The position numbers and the translations under genes were made by a program. From assembly GCA_015178975.1 (NCBI GenBank), contig WHVD01000030.1:682001-746000 (forward strand): 64,000 bases of DNA, read 5' to 3'. Of this stretch, positions 36,707-47,196 are shown piece after piece (position 1 is the stretch's first letter; each line of letters begins with the position of its first letter). Under the pieces are notes generated by a model. The model worked only from the letters and a program-made list of their open reading frames with translations, made no database searches and was not told where the DNA came from. Source of the stretch: Hysterangium stoloniferum (taxonomy: Eukaryota; Basidiomycota; Agaricomycetes; Hysterangiales; Hysterangiaceae).

Positions 36707-37755
36707 TATAAGATGGAAACATGAAGTCCCTATAATATAGGCTCCTGAACAGTTACTCAAGGCTGTAAATGTCTAGCCTGGCACAACCGATCCGAGTGAC
36801 ATGAAGAACGATTGGATGAGAAAGTGAGATAAGGCGTAGTGCCAGACGTTGGAAGATCCGAGAGTGCCCGTAAATGCCATATAACCGTGTGCTCACAGCT
36901 GTGGACTATAAATAGGGATTTCCCCCGACAGCAGCAGCTCCCGATCTGAACAAAGATGGAGGACAGTGAGTTTTCGCTTAAATATTGAGCAAGACCAGTC
37001 ACTAGAGTTAATCACTTATTACTTCCACCCTATCTATCAATATGCTCTAGTGCTTGATTAACTCTATCTTTATATATGACCTTGGCTGCCGACGATCGAA
37101 CACATTTGTTCGGTATTAATCTTTCCATTCTGAGCCGTCAGTCTGGCGCATCGTCCAATGTGGCACTTGGCGCCTTGTCGTGCTCTCCCGGGCCTCTCAT
37201 TAGCCAAATACCGGTACACTTTATGTGGATCGTCTTTGTATGGTATGCGACTAGTCTTGGAGTTCTTAGCCATTTTCCTTGGCAAGTTCCTGTGGTGTTC
37301 CTTCGACAGATTCGTGACGACTTGCTATAATTGGGGTGGGAACATACACTGGCGTCTATATCTAGTTGACTGTGGCAATTAGTCACATCGGCCATAATGT
37401 CACACACTAGGATAAATAAAAGTCGTTTCATTTTCATCTGACTAAGAGACGTCTTAGAGGTATGAGAACTAGTACACAGGTTATGATTGATCCACATTGC
37501 AGGTTCCTGCACTGATTACTGGCTTGACTGTGTCACTTGAGAGGCGTGATCGTCCGAGGCAATTCAACGCGAGGTACTTCAGCTCCTTTCACCCCATGTA
37601 TCAGTAGGCGCTGTTGGAATGCTGTCTTCCTCTATGTAATTGGAAGCTACTCACATTGGACTCATAAGAGAAGTCGCCGCCCGTATTATTTCAATATTAT
37701 CTGGCGGCGGGGAGAAGTTAGTGTTCTACGAGTTCTGACAGGATAACTTGAGTCT
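36707..37755. other. P450 upstream region and stretch before the transposon pile
   Basis: No gene recognised. The first few hundred bases should hold the P450 promoter. Confidence 0.4.
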
Positions 37756-37789
37756 CAAGAATGCTATCATATATCTCTGTCATTATGAG

Positions 37790-39276
37790 GCGCTATCATG
37801 AAAACTCACGCAAATCTCCAGATGGAAAGTCATATGTATGGAAACAAAGAGGAGAACCAGTGTCTGACAGGACTACAACACCTCAGACACTGGACTACAA
37901 CACCAATGGTCAAACATGGCCCTTACCAACATTATCAGCCAGCCCCTCTCTGCCAGTACAGTTCACCTCCACTTGAAGAAAGCTGGTATGAAGGCTGTGG
38001 TCAAGTCAAAATGCCCCCTTCTTTCCACTAGGCATTGCAAAGCTTGCTTGGACTTTGCCTATGCTCACAAGGATTGGACTATGGAGGACTGGAAAAAGGT
38101 TATATGGTCTGATGAAACCAAAATCAATCGCCTAGGGTCAGATGGATGTAAATGGGCATGGAAAAGGGCAGGTGAAGGCCTTAATGATAGGCTGTTAAGT
38201 GCCGTGTCAGGAACTTATTCCGGAACTATTGGGAAGTCACTGGGAAGTCGGGAACTACTAGATAGGGTCAGGACGTCGGCTTCAGCTTATGTGCTGCGCC
38301 TCTACGCAAACGCTCAATGTCCTTAATTTCGGAGGTGAGACTTATGATGGGAGTTACGGATATTCAGAGTTCTGAAGAGTTCCGAATATCGAGCGTACAG
38401 AAAGATGGGAGAAGGAATAAGAAACTAAGTCGATATCAGATCTAAGGTAAAGTACAAATTCGCGGAAACTAATATAAGTCTGCTCATTATTGTACTACAA
38501 ACTAAGACCATAATAAGACGGAAACAGAAGTGTTCTTAAAACGGAAATACAATAAGACATATTAGGAAGGCAATATTCCATAACAGGAATATAACAAACA
38601 AACGAGTGAATACTTGTCAATGGACAAATTACCAAATGTGGAACAAGGGAAGAATGCGGATGATACGGTAACTATGATGTTCCGTAGTCGGAGGTCAAAA
38701 GTCGGAAGTCGGGGATCGGAAGTCGGGAGTGGGAGACCGGAAGTCGGATATTGAAACATCCGGGAATGGGTCGTAACATAGGCTGGTAGAGGGAACTCTG
38801 AAGTTTGGAGGAGGTTCTCTTCTAATGTGGGGTTGTTTGACTTGGAGGGAGTTGGCTTTGCTAGCAAGATTGATGGTAGGATGGATGGAGACCTCTATCT
38901 TCAAATTTTGAAGGATGAGCTCCAGCAAACCCTGGAGTATTATGGTCTCAATCCTTCTGACATCATCTTTCAACAAGATAATGACCCTAAGCATACCTGC
39001 AGGCTGGTCAAGAACTGGCTAGAAGAGCAAGAATTCAGGACTATGGTTTGGCCTGCACAGTCCCCAGACCTGAATCCTATTGAACATCTCTGGGGTTGTC
39101 TCAAGAGAAGGCTTGCAGAGCATGAAAACCCCCCCAATGGAATTCATGAATTGTGGGAAAGGATTCAAGTGGAGTGGGATAGAATACCAGTTGAGGAGTG
39201 TCAGAAATTGATTGAAAGCATGCCTAGAAGGGTTCAGGCAGTGCTTAAAGCAAAAGGTGGTTATACCAAGTACTGA
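37790..39276 (+). pseudogene. Tc1/mariner transposase, interrupted
   Basis: N-terminal DNA-binding part is degenerate with frame changes. From about 37915 the protein is readable: STVHLHLKKAGMK (HTH end), WKKVIWSDETKINRLGSDG (first catalytic Asp), NDRL, then the solo LTR. After the LTR: GTLKFGGGSLLMWGC, IIFQQDNDPKHTC (second Asp), WPAQSPDLNPIEHLWG (Glu at the third position), and the end KGGYTKY. So the DDE triad codons survive but the gene is split. Confidence 0.85.
38193..38778 (-). mobile_element. Solo Gypsy LTR in Tc1-A, target duplication TAGGC
   Basis: 586 bp flanked by perfect TAGGC repeats (38188-38192 and 38779-38783). On the minus strand it starts TGTTACGACCCATTCC and ends CACTTAACA, giving TG..CA ends. 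Removing LTR and one TAGGC restores the transposase reading. A diverged relative lies at 41051-41444. Confidence 0.9.
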
Positions 39277-39708
39277 TAATATGTAAATACCCTATTCAGT
39301 TCAAAAGTGCAAAAACCCTTTCCATGGTATTGCTGTTTTAAATGTATGACTCCACCAAAGCTAAGCGTAATTCCCATGCTGTAAGGCGGTGTTCTTCAAA
39401 CACTGCATTTGGGGTCAACATGGAAAGGGTTTTTGAGGTCACTGCACATCTCAGCAGGCAACAAAATGGTTTAAGGACAAGGAAATTCAAGTACTACCCT
39501 GACCTCCCCAATCCCCTGATCTTAACCCTATAGAACATCTTTGGAAACACCTCAAATGCCAACTCCAAAAATATAACACATCATCCAAGGGAATATATGA
39601 ATTGTGGGAGAGAGTGGTGGAGGAGTGGAATGCAATCCAACCAGAAGTCTGCCAATATCTAATAGAAAGTATGCCTAGAAGGATCAGGGCAGTTATAAAG
39701 GAAAAAGG

Positions 39709-40663
39709 TGTTACGACCAGAAATCCTGCCGGACTCCAGGCACTAACTTATACGCACTCACACCCTATACGCACCCATTGTCAGTTCACCAGAATTCCCG
39801 CCGGACTCCGTACATTAGACTCGTCTTTGTTACGTTGTGTTTCAGTCACTGGAAAACCCACCAGACTCCATCTCTGTCTATTTCCGACCTTGTCCCGTGC
39901 GTCAGTCACTGGACCCCACTCAGAAAACCCATCACCTCTCTAACAGAGCCCCGTTCCCGTTTTAGTCAAATGACCTGTCACGATTTGGACTCCGCTCCCA
40001 CTCCATTTCCCGTTATGGTTTATGATTTGTCACTATTCAGACTCCGCTCCGTTCCATCCTGTTCCTAACACCAATTTGGTGTTTACTATTCCCATTTTAT
40101 GTTTTGCTCATTTCGTTTCATTATTACTGGATTCGGTATGACATTCACTCCATGGTCTATTTAAACTGGCAGATGTTGTACATACAATCCAGTCAGAAAA
40201 TCGGCTTAGATTCCCCCCAGTAGTCGAATACATTTTCCGCTCTAAAACCCTACTTGAATCACACTGCTCGCACTAGTTGGAGCCCACAGGCTCCGGCACA
40301 TCTATCTCTCTCACTAATCTCGACTCACGACCCACGACCTCCGACCTCCGACCCCTCAACCCACGACCCCTCAACCCACGACCCCTCAACCCACGACCCC
40401 TCAACCCACGACCCCTCAACCCACGACCCCTCAACCCACGACCCCTCAACCCACGACCCCTCAACCCACGACCCCTCAACCCACGACCCCTCAACCCACG
40501 ACCCCTCAACCCACGACCCCCACCCAGACTCCCCGGGATTCCTGTCCGCCTGTCTGAAATTGGACAACACGATCTAGTAAGGGCACAGCCTATAAGCTGA
40601 AGCCAAGTCCTACCAGATATTCTGTGGGTTTCTCCAGAGACCCGCCCTGTACGTATCCTAACA
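39709..40663 (+). mobile_element. Solo Gypsy LTR in Tc1-B, target duplication AAAGG
   Basis: 955 bp, TGTTACGACC..CGTATCCTAACA, flanked by perfect AAAGG repeats (39704-39708 and 40664-40668). Same family as 2501-3224. The insertion sits in the last ten codons of the Tc1-B transposase. It contains the 15-bp minisatellite at 40351-40515. Near its 3' end is AAGCTGAAGCCAAGTCCTAC, also found in the LTRs at 40848 and 42280. Confidence 0.92.
40351..40515. repeat. 15-bp minisatellite in the LTR, eleven units
   Basis: Eleven perfect copies of ACCCCTCAACCCACG. The relative at 2501 has a single copy in the same place, so the array expanded within this LTR. All three plus-strand frames stay open, which makes spurious ORFs. 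Confidence 0.95.
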
Positions 40664-40847
40664 AAAGGGGGGCATACAAAGTACTAGAAAGTAAAATAAT
40701 CATAGGTCAAAAAACTGTCCCAATGAGTAGCTGTTTTGTTTTATTTATTATTCAATGGGTTTCGATTCAAATCACATGAACCAAGGCTTACCTTCAAGCC
40801 ATGATCCTATAGTAGCTTTGATAATTTACTTAGATTTTCTGCTTATG

Positions 40848-40976
40848 TGTTAGGATACATACAGGGCAGGTCTCCGGAGAAACCTGTGGAATATCCGGTA
40901 GGACTTGGCTTCAGCTTATAGGCTGTGCCCTCATGAGATCATGTTGTCCAGTCCGGCAGGATTTCCGGTCATAACA
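40848..40976 (-). mobile_element. 129-bp miniature LTR with target duplication TTATG
   Basis: On the minus strand it starts TGTTATGACCGGAAATCCTG and ends TATGTATCCTAACA, the exact ends of the 955-bp LTR family, but lacks about 830 bp of the middle. The junction lies at a GGAC shared by both sides. Perfect TTATG repeats flank it (40843-40847 and 40977-40981), so this is an independent insertion, inverted relative to the LTR 185 bp to its left. Confidence 0.88.
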
Positions 40977-41050
40977 TTATGTCAGTAATCCATGCCAATC
41001 CAACCTTTCAAAAATGAGAAAACATTGGGACAGTTTTTTGAGCCACTGTA

Positions 41051-41444
41051 CATATATGCTGGAGAGATGGGAGATATCTGGAGTTCTGAAGAATTCCAGA
41101 TATAAAGCATACAGAAAGAGATGAGGAATAAGCTAACTAAGTTGATATCAAATCTGAGTTGTATATATATATATGTATATGTTTGCAGAACTAATATAGG
41201 TTGTCCTGTAATTGTACTACTAACTAAGATCACAATAAGATGGATTATGGATTTTGAATCAGGAACACAACAAGTAGATGAATGAATACTTGTCAACAGA
41301 CAAGTTATTAAATACAGAATATCAATAGACAAGCCACCAAATACAGAACAAGGGTTCAGTGTGGTATGTGTCTGGGAACTAGGTAAAGTTCTGGAAGTGG
41401 GAATTATATTGGAAGATTTAAGTATCTGGAGAATGAGTCGTAAC
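41051..41444 (-). repeat. Truncated Gypsy LTR (family of 38193-38778)
   Basis: Similar over most of its length to 38193-38778 and shares the start TGTTACGACTCATTC on the minus strand. The far ~170 bp are missing: it stops exactly at the Tc1-B terminus at 41050, as if Tc1-B had inserted into the LTR and the other side was lost. Confidence 0.7.
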
Positions 41445-41454
41445 AATTGCCCAT

Positions 41455-41572
41455 GTCCAAACACAGGTGTTCTCAATCTAATCCTACCATTTTTAAAGGT
41501 TAACCCTGTGACTTGTTAATTGTCATTGCAAATGCCAACCACATTGGCAACTGAACATGATCCAGTTTGGGG
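41455..41572 (-). pseudogene. Pif1/Helitron-type helicase fragment
   Basis: Minus-strand translation gives WLAFAMTINKSQG followed by a stop and, in the next frame, RTPVFGHGQL. This is the late helicase motif block (AFAMTINKSQGQT..FxHGQLYVALSR) of Helitron and Pif1 helicases. Only about 40 residues survive before the LTR at 41444 cuts it. Confidence 0.55.
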
Positions 41573-41765
41573 AGGTTGTCACATACCTTGTCATGAATTG
41601 GTCATCCAAGGCAGGATTGGTGAATATACTGTATGTGACATTCAAGTATTTATATAGTGCCTGTAATCTAGGTCAGATAGCCTGTCATAGTGGCTCTTTT
41701 AGCCCAGTTGGTATAGTAGTCATTGCAGGGAATGCTTATGTAACAGTATATCACAGTCACAATAT

Positions 41766-42173
41766 TGTCACAAAATATTCAGGGCAATTTTCAACAACTC
41801 TTTGACTTTGACTCAACTCTTTGACATGTCTCAGTTCAATGTCATGAATGATTTCATTATTAAATCATAACATAGTCGGTAAATGATAGAAAGCATAAGA
41901 GGCCAATGAGAAGAGCAAAGGACCTTAGTCAGAAAATCTCTCCATTGTACATTAGTTGTCTGTATTACTAATCTACTCTCAATCTTATCTTTCATACATA
42001 ATCGTCGTAACTGTTCAACATTAATATCTGTGAGCCTTTGTGACTGGTACTAGCCTCTTACTTCATCGACAGAGTGAATCTATACTTTGTCAAATGAGGC
42101 TTCTGTTATTTGGTTTAGTAGAATATATTACAATTATTATTTGACTTTATCAAAGGAAATTCAATTTGTGTCA
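41766..42173. repeat. LTR-like repeat, copy 1
   Basis: TGTCACAAAATATTCAGGG..TTGTGTCA, about 408 bp, clearly related to the interrupted copy at 42238-43431 and 64 bp away from it. No matching target duplication found for this copy. Confidence 0.7.
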
Positions 42174-42237
42174 GAAATCATCTTCATTTGTAATGATTTT
42201 GATCCTTGAAATAAATGCTGGTTTCCCAGTACATGGT

Positions 42238-43431
42238 TGTCACAAAATATTCAAGGTAACTTTCGACAACTCTTCAACCTGTTACGACTGTGTTGCAACC
42301 CGACGGTCCCCAAGCATTCAAGTTACCACATCAGAAACCATCGGACTCCTGACACTGACGTATGCTTTCATGGTGATCAAACTCTGTTTACACCCCTGCC
42401 AAAATATACTCGTACCATCTGGTTAAACTCTGATATGTCCCTTTTTATTATGATGATCCGTTCTACTCTATGTTTCACATATGTCTATATACATATACTT
42501 GTAACCCTCAGACTATTTCCTTTTCTCGTAATCCTGCTCTCAGTTATTTCATGGCCTTCGAACTAATCATAACCTTCCCATTCCTAGTCAAGCTTATTTG
42601 TCAATACCGTTTTCCACTCTTCTCCTAGTTAGTATTTTCTAGACGCCGAATACTTGTATATGAACCCGCTGTAGTTGTAGTTACTAGGCAATCAGAATAT
42701 CGACTCAGAATACCCTCTTACACCTCTAGAAGTCTTATACTAAGTATCCCGCTATCTGCCTTTGCATGCACTCACCCACTCTCAGTCCCCGACCCCTTGA
42801 CCCAACACTCAACTTATCCTTTGGTCCCGATCGGTAACTTGCCAAGAGGTACTCGTTAGGACTAGTCTTCGCCCATCCAAAATTTAAGGACACCCGATGG
42901 ATATTTGCAAGGGTGCAGCACATAAGCTGAAGCCAAGTCCTTCCGATCAGTCCCTGTCAGCCTACTGACATTAGTCAGTTTTCAGTTCTTAACACAACCC
43001 ATCTTTGACACATTGATTTATCTTCGACTAAAATTCCGACTTGACATTCTATTTGACATCTTCAACACCCTCGAATCCATTTGACTTGTCTCATTTTGAC
43101 GTCATATATGATTTCATTCATAGGTCATAGTTTAATCATAGTTTAACGAAGAAAGGCATAAAAGGGCAATCAGAAGAGCAAAGGACTTCAGTCAGAAAAT
43201 CTCTCCATTGTATATTAGTTATCTGTATTATTAATCTACCTCTTGATCTTATCTTTCATGATTGTCAAAACTCATTAACATCTGTGAGCCTTTGTGACTG
43301 GTATTAGCCTCTCACTTCATCGACAGGAATGAATCTATACTTCGTTGAACAAGGCTTCTGTATTCAATTTAGTAGAATACATAAATTACAATTACTTTTT
43401 GACTTAATCAAAGGAAATTCAATTCATGTCA
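42238..43431. mobile_element. LTR copy 2, target duplication ATGGT, interrupted
   Basis: Begins TGTCACAAAATATTCAAGG and ends AATTCATGTCA, flanked by perfect ATGGT repeats (42233-42237 and 43432-43436). About 474 bp once the inner LTR and its duplicated CAACC are removed. Related to copy 1 at 41766. Orientation not determined. Confidence 0.85.
42280..42994 (+). mobile_element. Solo Gypsy LTR nested in LTR copy 2, target duplication CAACC
   Basis: 715 bp, TGTTACGACTGTGTTGCAACC..TTCAGTTCTTAACA, flanked by perfect CAACC repeats (42275-42279 and 42995-42999). It carries AGCTGAAGCCAAGTCCTTCC near its 3' end, linking it to the other Gypsy LTRs here. Confidence 0.9.
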
Positions 43432-45000
43432 ATGGTCCAGTTAGGATCTGCACTTGTTATATGATATACATAAGAGGATAAGAGGATAAGATATATGATA
43501 ATGTCACAATTGGTCACATCACATGATGTAGGTAAAATGTACATGAACCTTTCCTCAGTATTCTTGTCATATGGATATGTGCAAGCAACTCCTTGTAAAA
43601 TACTGAGAATATTTATTGAATAAAATCCATACACTGGACAAAAAGATAACCAAAAAGTTCGAAAAACTGGCCCTCGGACCGATCGACCACCCATCCACCT
43701 GGCCCTACTCCCTGGTCGCCCCTTGCAAACAGAGCACAGCATGTGGTGTTATATGATGCAATATGCATAAATATTTTTCCCCGCGTTGCTAATGGCACTT
43801 TATCATTTTCGGAATATGCCGTTCCTAATATATATAGGTTATATCTAATGTGAGGTCCCTTGACGAGGTACGTCCATGTCTCCCTTGAGTCCACAAATAA
43901 GAGCAAAATCTTGAAAGGAGGATCTGTAGAAATGCCCGATCGCATGGTTTCTTCGTGACAGTGGGCCGTCCGCCATATTTCTTACCTTTCGTTCTCATTG
44001 TAATTCGAAACTTTGGAAAGATAGAAGGAGTAAAAATAGGTATGCAACCCACTAGATACATAAGAAATAAATTCAATGCAGGATCTTTTATGATTCACGT
44101 ATGCAATGAATTATCGGCCGGACAACAACTCACCAGTACTATTATTGTTGACACAAATTCTTGATTTATGTCAAGACGTCGAAGACAGGTTATAGGATTC
44201 TGGAACGCAGATATTATCGTTTTAATTAAACTAGTTAAGAAAGGTTCATCAAGATTTATACTTGGGCTGTAATAAGGTCACAATCCGATGGTGCTGAAAA
44301 CTCAGGCTGTCAATATCCAGACCAGATCTTACAAGTCTCTACTTCAGTCTCTACTTCAGTGCCAAAAGCGATTTCAAGGGTGGGGCGGTTCCTTGTTCAA
44401 ATTCATAAGTTGCTGAAACTCCCAGATTGTTTCCTTGTTGGCCTACCATGCCATGTGTGATTCGGGGAAGAATGATCCTGTTAGCTAGTGAACATGTGAT
44501 GGCGAGCATTCGTTGGAGGGGTCGTCAAGGGAGAAGATAGGATAGATTAGTGGAGGAGAGTTAATTTGTGAAAGCGGTGAATAAGCGACCACCGAGAACC
44601 AATACCACAGCCGCGGAATAAAAGTTTGTGGCCCCTCCACAGCTCGCTCTTTGCGCTCATCAACAACTGCTTTGTTTCTGGTTGTTCATTTTCTACAAAG
44701 TTCGCTATTGTCATTCAGTATCAAAGGTGCCAACCTCTAACGATGAAGATCACGCTCCAAGACAGCTCTGTTCAGCCTTGTTTGGTAGTCTGTAGGACCA
44801 GGCCACAGCCTCGAACAATGAACATCAAGATGTGTCGAGCAAAACACCTAAGTAGGGGAAGTAGGATTGGAGGAAAACTACAATATGCCTCTAATATCTA
44901 TAAGTATAGTAATATGGTTTCGGTGCCTAAAAAATAAATCTCCCAAGTGGCTAAGACTTTGATGGCTCCTGAGATCGATATTGATCTTTCCGCGACTTTT
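43432..45000. other. Non-coding stretch, nothing recognised
   Basis: Several ORFs of 70-110 codons on both strands, none with a recognisable domain or intron pattern. Confidence 0.45.
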
Positions 45001-47196
45001 TTATATACTGGGATCGGTCGAGAATGAAGAGAAAAACATAAATAAAGGGAAAAGACATAGTAACTGACAGTAACGTACCGGACGATGGTCATATGTTTCC
45101 TCAACAACTGTTTCACTTGTAACCATCACCTCAACGTTCCCCTTATGTCGCTTAAAGTTTATCCTAAACAACATTAAAATGCGGCTTACCAGCTCTTGCC
45201 GACCGTCAATTAGGTGCATTCGAGTTTGGCGCTCAGATAAATCAACATGTGTGAATGAATTCACTTCATCTGGGTTTCGAACTCGTAGTGTCTCACGGTG
45301 ATTAAGCCTATATAGAAATCTTTTCAGCTTTTTGTAGATATAGGAGCCATTCTATGGTTCTCACAATGCATAAAGAGAGGCTGTATGAACTTAGGGGAAT
45401 TCAGTGAGGTACTTTCGACGTCGGCAACAAGACTCACGTTTTCCAAGCATAAGGTGAAGTGCAGCGAATATGAGGTTGGCTGTTGTATGGAATTGTTTAA
45501 CTAGAAAGCAACCACGGATGCATTGTATACTGACTTTTCATTGTAAGGAACTGCGCTGAATTTTAGTCACTTTGTAAATATTTATGACATGAGGTGCACA
45601 GACCGTGATCATGACAATTGCTTCCCAGACCCTGGGTATGATATGCATCTCAACAGCTCGATCATGTAGAGATACAATTGACTCACATAGCAAGGACGCC
45701 TCGATTGATGGTGTATATCGAAAGTAGATTAATTAGAACGTTTGTTCTGGGATAACACGTGAATATGTAAATTCCAAAACGATCGGGTATGAGTCCTGTT
45801 CACTTTGTAAAGCCAGTTCGGGAAGCGTGAAGGTAGTAACACGTGGCTAATTTGCAAGTTAGGACATGATGCGCCTCAAGTCATTCAAGTAAGACATACC
45901 TGCCGTAATCACACAGTCAGCGAGGACAGATATTACACATTTCGTCCCTAATAGCCACTACCGTAGCAAATTAGCTGACTCAGTTGACACTGAATTGCCT
46001 CGAGAACATCAATTACCTGGAAATACCGGGTCGTTAATGTTGCAACTGAAGGATCCACAAACCTAGAGGATATTGACTTGTTAGCTAGTAGCTCTGGAAT
46101 ATTTAAGTAGCCGAATTATAGCACAAACGTATGAACAGTCGTCACTGGTGAAAAATCAGGCTATGGTATTCCAGTCAGAAGTAAAATTCGACGTACAGAT
46201 TCCCAGAACTGTAGCGACAAAATGAATGTTATACAGGTGTGTCATTAACAACTAACAACCTTACCTAGTTGCCCAGTGGCGAATATCATCTAGAAATGGA
46301 AAAATCAGTACCTGTCAACAGAAGTACCCGTCTTTACATACAGCAGGGCCTAGGATGTATACTCTCTTCTTGCTGACTACTGCTTATGAGCAATGCTAAC
46401 AGTACAATTTCAGAGACACTTACGTCGCCACAGTTGCATTGTATAAAAACTACAGAAAAGATATTTACTGTTAATGCACACCAAATATATCAATATGAAA
46501 TGAATCAATACCATCGAACAATGAATGTTGTAAGAACCTAAGTCGTGGAGAAGTTGTATTAGCTTCTAGAAAGTCTGCACCGGTAATATAAACTTGCTGT
46601 TACAGAGAGCTCTATCTTTGCAAGAAGGTTGTGTTGGATTCATTTAGTTATTCCGTTATTTAGAAAGTGCTTACACCAAGACTCCTAAAATACCGAAGAT
46701 TCCATCTGTAAAAACCCTGACTATGAGGAAAAAAATATTACGGACCAAACAAGCGTCGACAATGCAGCAGGTGAATCATACCCCGCCACTAGATATACCC
46801 ACGTCATATGCACCAGTAAGGCTCTACAATTGGAAGGTCTTTTAGTTTGAAACAAGGAATAATAATAATAAGAAACTGACACTTGAAATAAATCTAGGAA
46901 CCTGGCGAGTGCAAGGACAATTAACGATTTGGTATACTTTAACTTCTATGGATATAATCACCAAAGTGTGCCGACCTAAGAAAAGCGAGAATAGGCCGTT
47001 GAAAGCTAATACAACTGAATGTGATCTTTCTACGAACCAATGATTGCGTGTACACAGCATCCGTTTTGAAGTATTTCTTGTAGTATATGTAAGCCTGATT
47101 TGTTGTGAATCCGAAAAGTATGGTGGAGACGATTGATCCAGAATAGAGAGCTCCAAAAGTAGGGCCGAGGTTGGGCAGCGCAGCTGCGACGGACAT
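45001..47196 (-). CDS. DUF6534-type multi-pass membrane protein, possibly decayed
   Basis: Exon 1 (MSVAAALPNLGPTFGALYSG, then STILFGFTTNQAYIYYKKY) is the typical start of the basidiomycete DUF6534 family of seven-helix membrane proteins of unknown role. Further minus-strand pieces follow in the family order: KLKFLDLFQVSVSYYYY (about 46960-46880), FYTMQLWRR (about 46440), IYTINRGVLAM (about 45720-45690), EAIVMITVCAPHVINIY (about 45630), LIFAALHLMLGK and NHRETLRVRNPDEVNSF (about 45300), and an EVMVTSETVVEE tail. Exons are small and separated by many presumed introns. Some splice sites are weak and the helix around 46700 is poorly conserved, so it may be decaying. Exon boundaries are not established. 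Confidence 0.5.

Larger units (their letters stand above)
37790..39446 (+). mobile_element. Tc1/mariner relic A
   Basis: A Tc1-type DDE transposase body (to the TKY stop at 39276) followed by a 3' hairpin and a terminal sequence CATGGAAAGGGTTTTTGAGG..CACTGCA at 39419-39446. The left terminus is missing or too decayed to see. A solo LTR (38193-38778) interrupts it. On its right it abuts a second Tc1 relic inside that element's transposase, as if A had inserted into B. Confidence 0.7.
39447..41050 (+). mobile_element. Tc1/mariner relic B with two LTR insertions
   Basis: C-terminal transposase piece (ATKWFKDKEIQ, a stop, PPQSPDLNPIEHLWKHLK with the catalytic Glu, MPRRIRAVIKEKG) runs to 39708, is cut by a solo LTR, and resumes at 40664 with GGHTKY and stop at 40687. 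A hairpin follows: GTCAAAAAACTGTCCCAATG at 40706-40725 mirrored by the terminus 41023-41050 (CATTGGGACAG..GCCACTGTA). A 129-bp LTR sits in the hairpin spacer. The N-terminal half is absent from the window. Confidence 0.75.

Noticed and set aside
40254..40600. Long open frames with HDPSTHDPST and NPRPL repeats
   Set aside because: Products of the 15-bp minisatellite inside a solo LTR, open in several frames on both strands.
41690..41765. tRNA 5'-half-like sequence (TTTTAGCCCAGTTGGT)
   Set aside because: A D-arm-like match only; no anticodon or T-arm follows before the LTR at 41766.
43419..44076. Overlapping minus-strand ORFs of 83-110 codons
   Set aside because: No domain, no consistent intron pattern; likely chance.
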